Positions 50,661 to 59,599 of a DNA stretch of 64,000 bases are shown here, one piece after another; within the stretch, counting starts at the first letter, position 1, and each line of letters opens with the position of its first letter. The position numbers and the translations under genes are program-made. The notes beneath the pieces were generated by a model. The model made no database searches. It was not told the DNA's origin and saw nothing but the letters and a program-made list of their open reading frames with translations. The stretch is from Cellulomonas sp. PhB150 (lineage in GTDB: Bacteria > Actinomycetota > Actinomycetes > Actinomycetales > Cellulomonadaceae): positions 1,054,001 through 1,118,000 of the forward strand of contig NZ_RKHX01000001.1 of assembly GCF_003755175.1 (NCBI RefSeq), written 5' to 3'.

Positions 50661-52343
50661 GTGACCACCACCGATCCTGAGATCGAGTCCACCGAGGCCT
50701 CTGCCCTCGCCGCCCCCATGTCGCGCCCGCTGAAGAGCACGTACTCCTCGGTCCAGGCCGTCGACGCGTCGTTCTCCGACTTCGACGTGCGCCCCGAGAT
50801 CGTCGCCGCGCTCGCCGCCGCGGGCATCACCCACCCGTTCCCCATCCAGGCCATGACGCTGCCGGTCGCCCTCGCGGGTCACGACATCATCGGCCAGGCC
50901 AAGACGGGTACCGGCAAGACGCTGGGCTTCGGCGTCCCGCTGCTCAACCGCGTCCTGGCCCCCGGCGAGGACGGCTACGACCAGCTCCTCTCGCCCGGCA
51001 AGCCGCAGGCGCTCGTCGTCGTGCCGACCCGCGAGCTCGCGGTCCAGGTGGCCGGCGACCTCGCCACCGCCTCGGCCGGGCGCTCCGTGCGTGTGGTGCA
51101 GGTCTACGGCGGCCGCGCCTACGAGCCCCAGATCGCCGCGCTGAACAGCGGCGTCGACGTCGTCGTCGGCACGCCGGGCCGCATGATCGACCTGCTCAAG
51201 CAGCGTCACATGGACCTGTCGTTCGCCAAGACGGTCGTCCTCGACGAGGCCGACGAGATGCTCGACCTGGGCTTCCTGCCCGACGTCGAGACCCTCCTCG
51301 CCGCGACGCCCGCCTCGCGCCACACGATGCTGTTCTCGGCCACCATGCCGGGCGCCGTCGTCGCGATGGCCCGCCGGTACATGACGCAGCCGACGCACAT
51401 CCGCGCGCAGGACCCAGACGACGACGGCCGCCAGACGGTCAAGAACATCAAGCAGGTCGTCTACCGCGCGCACGCGCTGGACAAGGTCGAGATGGTGGCC
51501 CGCATCCTGCAGGCCAACGGCCGCGGCCTGACGATCGTCTTCGCGCGGACCAAGCGCACCGCCGCGAAGGTGGCCGACGACCTCGTCGAGCGCGGCTTCG
51601 CCGCCGGCGCGCTGCACGGCGACCTCGGCCAGGGCGCCCGCGAGCAGGCGCTGCGCGCGTTCCGGCACGGCAAGGTCGACGTGCTCGTGGCCACCGACGT
51701 CGCCGCGCGCGGCATCGACGTCGAGGACGTCACGCACGTCATCAACTACCAGTGCCCCGAGGACGAGAAGACGTACCTGCACCGCACCGGCCGCACCGGC
51801 CGCGCGGGCAACAAGGGCACCGCGGTCACGTTCGTCGACTGGGACGACATCCCCCGCTGGGGCCTGATCGACAAGGCGCTCGGCCTCGGCATCCCCGAGC
51901 CCGTCGAGACGTACTCCAGCTCGCCGAACCTCTACGAGGACCTCGACATCCCGAGCGGCACCAAGGGCCGCCTGCCCAAGTCGCAGCAGACCCGCGAGGG
52001 CCTGGGCGCCGAGAAGCTCGAGGACCTGGGCGAGACCGGCAAGCGTGGCGGCGGCGCCCGCCCGGCCGGTGGCGACCGTGGCCCGCGCCAGGGTGGTCGT
52101 GACTCCGGCGGCCGCGACGGTGGCCGTGACGGCGGCCGTGACGGCCGTAGCCGCTCCGCCGAGCCGCGCCGGTCCGAGGCCGCCAAGCCCGCGACCAACC
52201 CGGCACCGCGCTCGGACGCCGCACAGGCGCCGTCCGCCGACGGCGAGGCCCGCACGGGCGCCCGCCGCAGCCGCAACCGCCGTCGCACGCGCAGCGGCCG
52301 CCCGACCGAGGGCGGCGCGCCGGCCCAGTCGGCCGCCGAGTAA
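50661..52343 (+). CDS. rhlE: DEAD-box RNA helicase RhlE type
   Basis: 560 residues. Motifs in order: Q motif FPIQ, AKTGTGKT, PTRELA, TPGR, DEAD (VLDEADEML), SAT, ARGIDV, HRTGRTGRAG. The C-terminal ~150 residues are Arg/Gly/Asp-rich (GGRDGGRDGGRDGRSRS), probably RNA-binding and disordered. It remodels RNA in the cytoplasm. GTG 50661 has only a weak ribosome binding site (GAAGAG). Its long leader suggests post-transcriptional control. Confidence 0.93.
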   Translation: MTTTDPEIESTEASALAAPMSRPLKSTYSSVQAVDASFSDFDVRPEIVAALAAAGITHPFPIQAMTLPVALAGHDIIGQAKTGTGKTLGFGVPLLNRVLAPGEDGYDQLLSPGKPQALVVVPTRELAVQVAGDLATASAGRSVRVVQVYGGRAYEPQIAALNSGVDVVVGTPGRMIDLLKQRHMDLSFAKTVVLDEADEMLDLGFLPDVETLLAATPASRHTMLFSATMPGAVVAMARRYMTQPTHIRAQDPDDDGRQTVKNIKQVVYRAHALDKVEMVARILQANGRGLTIVFARTKRTAAKVADDLVERGFAAGALHGDLGQGAREQALRAFRHGKVDVLVATDVAARGIDVEDVTHVINYQCPEDEKTYLHRTGRTGRAGNKGTAVTFVDWDDIPRWGLIDKALGLGIPEPVETYSSSPNLYEDLDIPSGTKGRLPKSQQTREGLGAEKLEDLGETGKRGGGARPAGGDRGPRQGGRDSGGRDGGRDGGRDGRSRSAEPRRSEAAKPATNPAPRSDAAQAPSADGEARTGARRSRNRRRTRSGRPTEGGAPAQSAAE

Positions 52344-52354
52344 CCACCGCACCA

Positions 52355-52389
52355 CGAAGGGGCGCCCGCACACCGCGGGCGCCCCTTCG
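52355..52389 (+). terminator. rhlE terminator
   Basis: A perfect 15-bp stem (CGAAGGGGCGCCCGC with its complement) and a 5-nt loop, 11 nt after the stop. Confidence 0.8.
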
Positions 52390-52390
52390 C

Positions 52391-52440
52391 GCTACCCGGG
52401 GCCGGCGCTGCCGTCCGGCTACCCGGGGCCGGCGCTGCCG
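52391..52440. repeat. Direct repeat of 23 bp
   Basis: A 23-bp unit starting GCTACCCGGGGCCGGCGCTG occurs at 52391-52413 and identically at 52418-52440, period 27. It sits between the rhlE terminator and the large palindrome. Confidence 0.85.
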
Positions 52441-52444
52441 CCAC

Positions 52445-52513
52445 CGAGATCGACCCTCCGGCGCGAGACCGACCGTCCCGGACGGTCGGTCTCGAGCCGC
52501 AGGGTCGTTCTCG
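52445..52513. repeat. 69-nt imperfect palindrome with four CGAGANCGACC motifs
   Basis: A 34-position stem around C52479 with only three mismatched pairs. It contains CGAGANCGACC at 52445 and 52464 on the plus strand and two copies on the minus strand, arranged head-to-head. It lies between the convergent rhlE and marC genes, beyond the rhlE terminator. Confidence 0.85.
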
Positions 52514-52564
52514 AGCGAGCGGGGGCGCGGGCGGCGGGGCGCGGGCGGCGGGCGGCGGCTCGGG

Positions 52565-53188
52565 TCAGGCGGCCTGGACGAAGGCGGTGACCGCGTCGGC
52601 GATGAGCTGGACCGCGATGGCGGCCAGGAGCAGGCCCGCGATGCGGGTGACGAGGATCGTCCCCGAGTCCTTGAGCACGCGGTGGATCACGTTGGCGAAC
52701 CGCATCGAGAGGTACAGGCAGACGTGCACGGCCAGGACGCCGAGCGCGATGGCGGTCCAGTCGGCGACGGTCCCGTCGGACTGCTGCACGAACACCATGG
52801 TCGCGACGATCGCGCCGGGACCGGCCAGGAGCGGGGTGCCCAGGGGCACGAGCGCGACGTTGACCTTCGAGTTCCCCGACGGCTGCGGATCCTCCGCCTT
52901 GCCCGTGAGCAGCTCCATCGCGATCAGCAGCAGCAGCAGGCCGCCGGACGCCTGCAGCGCGGCGAGCGAGATGTGCAGGTAGTTGAGCAGCTGCTGGCCG
53001 AAGATCGCGAACGACACGATCACGCCGAACGCGACGAGGATCGCCTGCCGCGCGGCCCGGTTGCGCTGCTTGCGCGTCATCGCACTGGTCAGCCCCAGGA
53101 AGATGGGGACGGTTCCGGGCGGGTCCATGATCACGAACAACGTGATGAAGACGGACCCGAACAACCGCGGGTCCAGCACGTCGCTCAC
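52565..53188 (-). CDS. MarC-family integral membrane protein
   Basis: 207 residues, six hydrophobic segments. The family motif FVIMDPPGTVPIFL near the N-terminus and the mid-protein PLGTPLLAGPGAI are typical of MarC/UPF0056. The function is unknown; it is not an established drug pump. GTG 53188 overlaps the stop of the upstream PHP gene (GTGA), so they form an operon. Confidence 0.92.
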   Translation of the reverse strand: MSDVLDPRLFGSVFITLFVIMDPPGTVPIFLGLTSAMTRKQRNRAARQAILVAFGVIVSFAIFGQQLLNYLHISLAALQASGGLLLLLIAMELLTGKAEDPQPSGNSKVNVALVPLGTPLLAGPGAIVATMVFVQQSDGTVADWTAIALGVLAVHVCLYLSMRFANVIHRVLKDSGTILVTRIAGLLLAAIAVQLIADAVTAFVQAA

Positions 53189-54027
53189 CCTCGGATCACC
53201 TCGCTCTTGCCTTGCTCCTCGATCGCCGCCAGGACGTGCGGCTCGGTGAGATTCTCCCCCAGCCGGTTGGCCTTCCCGGACCCGTGGTAGTCCGACGAGC
53301 CCGTCATGAGCAGCCCGAGCCGCGTCGCGATGCCGGTGAGCCGCTCCCGCTGGTGCTCGGAATGGTCGCGGTGGAACACCTCGATGCCCCCCAGGCCCGC
53401 CTCGGCGAGCTGGTCGAAGACCGCGTCCGGCACGATGCGCCCGCGTGCGTCCGCCCCGGGGTGGGCGAACACAGGCACGCCGCCGGCGGCACGGATGGCC
53501 GCGACGGCGTCGGGCGCGTCGGGCGCGTAGTGCGGCACGTGGTAGCGGCCGTCGGCGCGCAGCAGGTCGACGAAGGCGACGTCGCGGCTGGGCACGATGC
53601 CCCGGGCGACGAGCGCGTCGGCGATGTGGGGACGCCCGACGACGACCGCGTCCTGCGACTGGTCCAGCACGTCCTGCCACGTGATCGGGTGGTCGCGCGC
53701 GAGCAGCTCGACGATCTGCTGCGCACGGTGCAGGCGCGCGTCGCGCGTGCGGTCCAGCTCGGCGACCAGCGCGGGGTGCTCGGGGTCCTGCAGGTAGCTC
53801 AGCAGGTGCACCGAGATTCCCCGCGAACGCCCCGAGACCTCGGTGCCGCGCACGAGGGCGATGCCCTGCGCGCGAGCAGCCGCGGCGGCCTCGTCCCAGC
53901 CCGCGGTCGTGTCGTGGTCGGTCAGCGCGACGACGTCCAGCCCCGCCGCGGCGGCCTCGGCGACGACCTGCGCCGGGGAGCCCGTGCCGTCGGACGCGGT
54001 GGAGTGGGTATGCAGATCGATGCGCAC
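53185..54027 (-). CDS. PHP-domain phosphoesterase (RNase AM/TrpH-like)
   Basis: 280 residues. It starts with the PHP metal motif DLHTHSTASDG, then LTDHDT, VFAHPG and SSDYHG, which together make the trinuclear metal site. Homologues degrade 3',5'-bisphosphonucleotides or trim RNA 5' ends. GTG 54027 lies 8 nt after TAGCGT (54036-54041). It is upstream of and coupled to marC, and divergent from pepP. Confidence 0.9.
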   Translation of the reverse strand: MRIDLHTHSTASDGTGSPAQVVAEAAAAGLDVVALTDHDTTAGWDEAAAAARAQGIALVRGTEVSGRSRGISVHLLSYLQDPEHPALVAELDRTRDARLHRAQQIVELLARDHPITWQDVLDQSQDAVVVGRPHIADALVARGIVPSRDVAFVDLLRADGRYHVPHYAPDAPDAVAAIRAAGGVPVFAHPGADARGRIVPDAVFDQLAEAGLGGIEVFHRDHSEHQRERLTGIATRLGLLMTGSSDYHGSGKANRLGENLTEPHVLAAIEEQGKSEVIRG

Positions 54028-54121
54028 GGTCCCCCACGCTATCGGCCCGCGGTCCGCTCCCCCGCCCGCCGCCGGTGCGACCGAGGAGCAGGCGACCGGG
54101 AGGCGGTGGGAAGATGGGGGG

Positions 54122-55654
54122 ATGAGCCAGGACGTGACGCCCGAGACCAGTTCCCCCGAGTCCGAGCAGCCGCTGGCTGACCGCGGGTCCAACCGGGCCC
54201 AGCGGCCGGGGTCGGCGGAGTTCGTCGCCTGGATCACGTCGGGCTGGGGCGAGCGGCCCACGTCGGGCGCCACGCGCAGCCCCGCGGCCGACCGCACCGC
54301 GTCGCGCCGCAGCGCGCTGTCGGGCCAGTTCCCCGGCGATCGCCTCGTCGTCCCGGCCGGCACATTCAAGGTCCGGTCGAACGACACCGACTACCGGTTC
54401 CGCCCGCACTCCGCGTTCGCGCACCTCACGGGCCTGGGCGCCGAGCAGGAGCCCGACGCGGTGCTCGTGCTGCACCCCGTCGAGGACGGCGCGGGCGACG
54501 ACGGCAGCGGCCACCACGCCGTGCTCTACGTCCGCCCGCTGGCCGGTCGCGACACCGACGAGTTCTTCTCGGACTCCCGCTACGGCGAGTTCTGGGTGGG
54601 CGCCCGCCCGACCCTCGAGGACCTCGAGACGACGACGGGCATCTCCACCCGGCACATCGACGAGCTCCGCGACTCGCTGGCCAAGGACGTCGGCGCGGAC
54701 GGCGTGCAGGTGCTCGTGGTCCCCGGCGCCGACGAGAGCGTGGAGGCGGTCGTCGAGGAGATCCGCGCCGCCGAGGCCGCGGGCGAGCGCGACGAGAAGC
54801 TCGCGGAGGCGCTGTCCGAGCTGCGCCTGATCAAGGACGCGTACGAGATCGAGCAGATACAGCTCGCGGTCGACGTGACGATCGAGGGCTTCGTCAAGAT
54901 CGTCTCCCGGCTCCCCGTCGCGCAGGAGCACGCGCGCGGCGAGCGGGTCATCGAGGGCACGTTCGTCGGGCATGCCCGCCAGGAGGGCAACGCGGTCGGC
55001 TACGAGACGATCGCGGCCGCCGGCGAGCACGCCACCACGCTGCACTGGACCGACAACGACGGCCCCGTGCGCGCAGGCGAGCTCGTCCTGATCGACGCCG
55101 GCGTCGAGGTCGACTCGCTCTACACCGCGGACGTCACGCGCACCCTGCCGGTCGACGGCACCTTCACCGAGGTCCAGCGCCGGGTCTACCAGGCGGTCCT
55201 CGACGCCGCCGACGCCGCGTTCGCGGTCGCCGTGCCGGGAGCCCGGTTCCGCGACATCCACGCCGCGGCGATGGAGGTCATCGCGCACCGGCTGGCCGAC
55301 TGGGGCCTGCTGCCCGTCACGGCCGAGGAGGCCCTCGACCCGGAGAAGCAGCACCACCGCCGGTGGATGGTGCACGGCACGAGCCACCACCTGGGCATCG
55401 ACGTGCACGACTGCGCGCTGGCCCGCTCCGAGCTCTACCTCGACGCCGTGCTCGAGCCCGGCATGGTGTTCACCATCGAGCCCGGCCTCTACTTCAAGTC
55501 CGACGACCTGCTGGTCCCGGCGGAGTACCGCGGGATCGGCGTGCGGATCGAGGACGACGTCCTGATCACGGCGGACGGCAACGTCAACCTGTCTGCCGCC
55601 CTGCCGCGCGACCCGGACGCGATCGAGGCGTGGATGGCCGACCTCATCCAGTAG
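54122..55654 (+). CDS. pepP: Xaa-Pro aminopeptidase P
   Basis: 510 residues. The creatinase-like N-terminal domain is followed by a pita-bread metallopeptidase domain. The metal ligands are visible in order: Asp in LIDAGVEVDSLYTADVTRT (two Asp), His in HGTSHHLGIDVHD, Glu in FTIEPGLYF and Glu in GVRIEDDVLIT. It removes N-terminal residues that precede proline. An extension of ~60 residues at the N-terminus is low-complexity. ATG 54122 lies just after GAAGAT. Confidence 0.93.
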   Translation: MSQDVTPETSSPESEQPLADRGSNRAQRPGSAEFVAWITSGWGERPTSGATRSPAADRTASRRSALSGQFPGDRLVVPAGTFKVRSNDTDYRFRPHSAFAHLTGLGAEQEPDAVLVLHPVEDGAGDDGSGHHAVLYVRPLAGRDTDEFFSDSRYGEFWVGARPTLEDLETTTGISTRHIDELRDSLAKDVGADGVQVLVVPGADESVEAVVEEIRAAEAAGERDEKLAEALSELRLIKDAYEIEQIQLAVDVTIEGFVKIVSRLPVAQEHARGERVIEGTFVGHARQEGNAVGYETIAAAGEHATTLHWTDNDGPVRAGELVLIDAGVEVDSLYTADVTRTLPVDGTFTEVQRRVYQAVLDAADAAFAVAVPGARFRDIHAAAMEVIAHRLADWGLLPVTAEEALDPEKQHHRRWMVHGTSHHLGIDVHDCALARSELYLDAVLEPGMVFTIEPGLYFKSDDLLVPAEYRGIGVRIEDDVLITADGNVNLSAALPRDPDAIEAWMADLIQ

Positions 55655-55724
55655 GTCGAAGGGCAGGGTCGTCGACCGTCACCTCTGCGAACGGGCCACC
55701 AGGGCCCCGGAGCAGGAGGCCGAC

Positions 55725-55997
55725 ATGGACCCCGCACCCCTCGCGCTGCTGCACTCGCGCGCGTCCACGATCATCATCGCCACGAGTGCGTTCCCGGCGG
55801 CGCCCGTCATCGAGCAGGGCCCGAGCCGACTGCGCGAGATCGACTCGCTCGCGTGGCCGCGTCGGCTGAGCCGGCGCCAGCGGCGCCTCAGGACTGCGGC
55901 GGCGCGGGAGGCTGCGTCGGCGTCTCGTGACCGCCCGCTGCCTCCGGACCCGGTGCGCCGGCCGGTCCCGGGACGCCGCCGTCCGGCGCCGGCCTGA
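55725..55997 (+). CDS. Small hypothetical ORF with strong RBS, antisense to its neighbour's 3' end
   Basis: 90 codons starting MDPAPLALLHSRASTIIIAT. AGGAGG lies 5 nt before the ATG, and third codon positions are almost all G or C for the first ~55 codons, as in true genes here. The last ~36 codons run antisense through the 3' end of the convergent stress-protein gene and are less convincing. The C-terminal half is very Arg/Pro-rich. I do not recognise it. Confidence 0.5.
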   Translation: MDPAPLALLHSRASTIIIATSAFPAAPVIEQGPSRLREIDSLAWPRRLSRRQRRLRTAAAREAASASRDRPLPPDPVRRPVPGRRRPAPA

Positions 55998-56526
55998 CGT
56001 CGGGCGCGGGCTGCGTCGGCACGCTCGACGGCCAGCCCGACGTGACCCCGCCGACCCCCTGCAGCAGGTGGCGCGCCTGGTGCGCCTTCTCGGAGGCGCA
56101 CAGGACCGCGTACGACGAGGCGACGATCTGGCTCGACGACGTGAAGTCGCGGCGACCGCGCGTGAACGCGTACGTGAGCACGGAGAAGAGCAGGCCGAAC
56201 GCGCCGCCGATGACGATCGACGGCAGGAACGGGCTCGGCCCGTCGCCACTCGCGAACAGCGTGAGCACGAGGCCGACGAACAGCCCGAACCACGCCCCGG
56301 TCGCGAACCCACCCGACGCGACGCGCGGGTAGGACAGCTTCCCGGTCACGCGCTCGACCATCCGCAGGTCCGCGCCGACGATCGTCAGCAGCGGCACGGG
56401 GAACTGCTTCTCGGCCAGCACCTCGACCGCGCGCTGCGCCTCGAGGTAGGTGCCGTAGGTCGCCACGGTCTCGCCCTGCGGCAACGTCGGCGTGCGCGGG
56501 ATGCGGGCGGGGCGGTTGAACGACAT
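55888..56526 (-). CDS. YflT/GSP17M-like general stress protein with two membrane segments
   Basis: 212 residues. An N-terminal YflT-like domain (TYGTYLEAQRAVEVLAEKQFPVPLLTIVG, ~22-65) is followed by two hydrophobic segments (~80-125) and a Pro/Gly/Ala-rich tail. Such proteins are membrane-associated and stress-induced in relatives, with no known activity. GGAGGA precedes the ATG at 56526. It diverges from the MgtE-like gene. Confidence 0.85.
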   Translation of the reverse strand: MSFNRPARIPRTPTLPQGETVATYGTYLEAQRAVEVLAEKQFPVPLLTIVGADLRMVERVTGKLSYPRVASGGFATGAWFGLFVGLVLTLFASGDGPSPFLPSIVIGGAFGLLFSVLTYAFTRGRRDFTSSSQIVASSYAVLCASEKAHQARHLLQGVGGVTSGWPSSVPTQPAPDVRPAPDGGVPGPAGAPGPEAAGGHETPTQPPAPPQS

Positions 56527-56614
56527 CCCCCGATCCTCCCTGGCTCGCGGACCGCACGCCAGGGCACTCCCGCCCTGCACGCCGATCGGCGCGCATGCGT
56601 CTACTCTGACCCAC

Positions 56615-57907
56615 GTGAGCAGCGTCGGGACCAGGGTGTTCGTCGCGCGCCTTGCCGGGACGACCGTCTTCGACCCCTTGGGTGACCAGGTCGGGCGGGT
56701 GCGCGACGTCGTCGTGCTGATCCGGCCCAAGGGCGCGCCGCGAGCCGTCGGCCTCGTCGTCGAGGTCCCCGGCAAGCGCCGCGTCTTCCTGCCGCTCACG
56801 CGTGTCACCGCCATCGACGCGGGCCAGGTCATCTCGACCGGCCTGGTCAACATGCGCCGGTTCGAGCAGCGCGCCTTCGAGACGATGGCGGTCGGCGAGC
56901 TGCTGGACCGCACGGTCGAGTTCGTCGACGGCACCGGCTCGGCCACGATCGAGGACGTCGCGATCGAGCTGCAGCGCACGGGCGACTGGCTCGCCACCAA
57001 GCTGTTCGTCCGGCGCCACACGCCCGGGCACCGCGGCCTGCTGCGCCGCCGCGGCGAGACCACGCTCGTCGAGGTCGGTGAGGTGACGGGTCTCTCGGGC
57101 GGCACCGCCGCCCAGGGCGCCGAGCTGCTGCTCGCGCAGTACGAGGACCTCAAGCCCGCCGACCTGGCCGACGTGCTGCACGACCTGGGCAGCACGCGCC
57201 GCCTCGAGGTCGCCAGCGCGCTCGACAACGACCGCCTCGCCGACGTGCTCGAGGAGCTGCCCGAGGACGACCAGGTCGCGATCCTGCAGGGCCTGGCCCT
57301 CGGCCGCGCCGCCGACGTGCTCGAGGCCATGGAGCCGGACGACGCCGCCGACCTGCTGGGCGAGCTGCCCGACGACCAGGCGGCCGAGCTGCTCGAGCTC
57401 ATGGAGCCCGACGAGGCCAAGGACGTGCGCCGGCTGCTCGCGTACGAGGACAACACCGCGGGCGGTCTGATGACCACCGAGCCCGTGATCCTCGGCCCCG
57501 AGACGTCGATCGCCGCGGCGCTCGCGCACGTGCGCCGCCAGGACCTGACGCCCGCGCTCGCGTCGATGGTGTTCGTCACGCGCCCGCCGCTGGAGACGCC
57601 GACCGGGCGGTTCATCGGGGTCGTCCACCTGCAGCGGATGCTGCGTGAGCCCCCGCACGAGTCGATCGGCTCCTACGTCGACACCGACATCGAGCCGATC
57701 CTCGTCGACGCGCCGCTCATGACCGTCACCCGCCGCCTGGCCACGTACAACCTGCTCGCGCTCCCCGTCGTCGACGCCGAGAAGCGGCTGCTGGGCGCCG
57801 TCTCCGTCGACGACGTCCTCGACCACCTGCTGCCCGAGGACTGGCGCGAGGCCGACGACGACGCCGGCGACGGCGAGCAGCAGAGCGTGGGGGTGCGCCG
57901 TGGCTGA
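56615..57907 (+). CDS. MgtE-like protein without channel domain (PRC-barrel, MgtE_N, CBS pair)
   Basis: 430 residues. A PRC-barrel-like N-terminus (~1-100) is followed by an MgtE N domain with repeated LADVLEELPEDDQVAIL-type helices (~170-290) and two CBS motifs (~290-415, GGLMTTEPV and LLALPVVDAEKRLLG). The transmembrane Mg2+ channel of MgtE is absent, so it may be a Mg2+- or nucleotide-sensing regulator. GTG 56615 follows TACTCT (56602-56607) by 7 nt. It overlaps the DUF1003 gene. Confidence 0.88.
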   Translation: MSSVGTRVFVARLAGTTVFDPLGDQVGRVRDVVVLIRPKGAPRAVGLVVEVPGKRRVFLPLTRVTAIDAGQVISTGLVNMRRFEQRAFETMAVGELLDRTVEFVDGTGSATIEDVAIELQRTGDWLATKLFVRRHTPGHRGLLRRRGETTLVEVGEVTGLSGGTAAQGAELLLAQYEDLKPADLADVLHDLGSTRRLEVASALDNDRLADVLEELPEDDQVAILQGLALGRAADVLEAMEPDDAADLLGELPDDQAAELLELMEPDEAKDVRRLLAYEDNTAGGLMTTEPVILGPETSIAAALAHVRRQDLTPALASMVFVTRPPLETPTGRFIGVVHLQRMLREPPHESIGSYVDTDIEPILVDAPLMTVTRRLATYNLLALPVVDAEKRLLGAVSVDDVLDHLLPEDWREADDDAGDGEQQSVGVRRG

Positions 57908-58409
57908 CCGCCTCGACCAGCCGCGCTCGACGCGGCGCACGATCATCCCCCGTCCGCGCCGCGAGGAGGACGCCGCCGGACGCCTCTCGGAGTCGATCGC
58001 GCGGTTCCTCGGGACGCCCACGTTCATCATCTGGCTGACGATCTTCTGCATCGCCTGGATCGCGTGGAACACCCTGATGCCCGAGGACCTGGTGTTCGAC
58101 CGGGCGTCCAACGGCTTCACGGCGCTGACCCTCATGCTCTCCCTGCAGGCCTCGTACGCGGCGCCGCTGATCCTGCTCGCGCAGAACCGCCAGACCGACC
58201 GCGACCGCGTGCAGTTCGAGCAGGACCGGCAGCGCTCCGAGCGCAACCTCGCCGACACCGAGTTCCTCGCCCGTGAGGTCGCCGCGCTCCGCATCGCGCT
58301 GTCGGAGGTCGCGACCCGCGACTTCGTCCGGTCCGAGCTGCGCAACCTGCTCGAGGAGATGCGCGAGGACCGCGAGGAGCAGGACGAGGGCACCGAGCGC
58401 AGCTCCTGA
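57900..58409 (+). CDS. DUF1003 membrane protein
   Basis: 169 residues. Two hydrophobic segments (FIIWLTIFCIAWIAWNTL and FTALTLMLSLQASYAAPLIL) are followed by a charged helical tail beginning AQNRQTDRDR, the DUF1003 signature. The tail is probably a coiled coil. The function is unknown. It overlaps the MgtE-like gene by 8 nt, so they are co-expressed, as commonly seen in actinobacteria. Confidence 0.92.
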   Translation: MADRLDQPRSTRRTIIPRPRREEDAAGRLSESIARFLGTPTFIIWLTIFCIAWIAWNTLMPEDLVFDRASNGFTALTLMLSLQASYAAPLILLAQNRQTDRDRVQFEQDRQRSERNLADTEFLAREVAALRIALSEVATRDFVRSELRNLLEEMREDREEQDEGTERSS

Positions 58410-58456
58410 GCCGGACGGCCCACGGGGCACGCCCGCGCGCGACCTACGATGGGCCC

Positions 58457-59599
58457 ATGCCTGAGCTGACCGACGACGCCCTCGTCGCCGCCGTCCGAAC
58501 CGCGCTCGACGCGGTGCTCGACCCCGAGATCCGCCGGCCGATCACCGAGCTCGGCATGGTCCGCTCGGTCGAGGTGACCGCCGGGACGGCCGTCGTCGGG
58601 ATCGACCTGACGACGCCCGGCTGCCCGCTCAAGGAGACCCTGACGCGCGACGTCACCGGCGCCGCGGTCGGCGTCCCCGGCGTGAGCGACGCGCGCGTGG
58701 TGATGGGCGTGATGAGCCCCGAGCAGCGCGGGGCGCTGCGCACCCTGCTGCGCGGCACCGACGCCGAGCCGACGATCCCGTTCGCGCAGCCCGGATCGCT
58801 CACCAAGGTCTTCGCCATCGCGTCGGGCAAGGGCGGGGTCGGCAAGTCGTCCGTCACCGCGAACCTGGCCGTCGCGATGGCCGCCGACGGGCTGCGGGTC
58901 GGCATCGTCGACGCCGACATCTACGGCTTCTCGATCCCCCGCATGCTCGGCGTCACGCGCCAGCCGACGCGGGTCGACGACATGCTGCTGCCGCCCATCG
59001 AGCACGGCGTGAAGGTCGTCTCGATCGGCATGTTCGTGCCGCCGGGCCAGCCGGTCGTGTGGCGCGGCCCGATGCTGCACCGTGCGCTGCAGCAGTTCCT
59101 CGCGGACGTCTTCTGGGGCGACCTGGACGTGCTCCTGCTCGACCTGCCGCCAGGCACCGGGGACATCGCGATCTCCGTCGCGCAGCTGCTGCCCGGCTCG
59201 CAGATCGTCGTCGTCACGACCCCGCAGCTCGCTGCCGCCGAGGTCGCCGAGCGCGCCGGGTCGGTCGCCGTGCAGACGCGGCAGCACGTGGTCGGCGTCG
59301 TCGAGAACATGGCGTGGCTCGAGCAGCCCGACGGCTCGCGCCTGCACCTGTTCGGCGAGGGCGGTGGCGAGCGCGTCGCGACCAGCCTGACGAAGCTCAC
59401 GGGCACGGACGTGCCCGTCCTCGGTCAGATACCCCTGGACGTCCGGCTGCGCGAGGCCGGGGACGCCGGCACGCCCGTCGTGCTGACCGACCCCGACTCC
59501 CCCGCCGCCCAGGCGCTGGTGGAGGTCGCCCGTTCGCTGACCGCGCGCAAGCGCGGGCTGGCCGGGATGGCGCTGGGGCTCACGCCGACCGGTCGCTGA
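58457..59599 (+). CDS. mrp: Mrp/NBP35-family Fe-S carrier ATPase
   Basis: 380 residues. An N-terminal DUF59/MIP18 domain (~1-90) precedes a deviant Walker A GKGGVGKSS (~118) and the P-loop ATPase core (DADIYGFSIPRML, LLDLPPGTGD). It is thought to load Fe-S clusters. The C-terminal CxxC found in many homologues is not visible (ENMAWLEQPDGSR instead). ATG 58457 follows TACGAT (58445-58450) by 6 nt. Its 3' end overlaps the convergent arsR-type gene by 20 nt. Confidence 0.93.
   Translation: MPELTDDALVAAVRTALDAVLDPEIRRPITELGMVRSVEVTAGTAVVGIDLTTPGCPLKETLTRDVTGAAVGVPGVSDARVVMGVMSPEQRGALRTLLRGTDAEPTIPFAQPGSLTKVFAIASGKGGVGKSSVTANLAVAMAADGLRVGIVDADIYGFSIPRMLGVTRQPTRVDDMLLPPIEHGVKVVSIGMFVPPGQPVVWRGPMLHRALQQFLADVFWGDLDVLLLDLPPGTGDIAISVAQLLPGSQIVVVTTPQLAAAEVAERAGSVAVQTRQHVVGVVENMAWLEQPDGSRLHLFGEGGGERVATSLTKLTGTDVPVLGQIPLDVRLREAGDAGTPVVLTDPDSPAAQALVEVARSLTARKRGLAGMALGLTPTGR

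Noticed and set aside
55679..59347. A 1222-codon minus-strand frame opposite mgtE-like, DUF1003 and mrp
   Set aside because: Shadow of three well-supported plus-strand genes.
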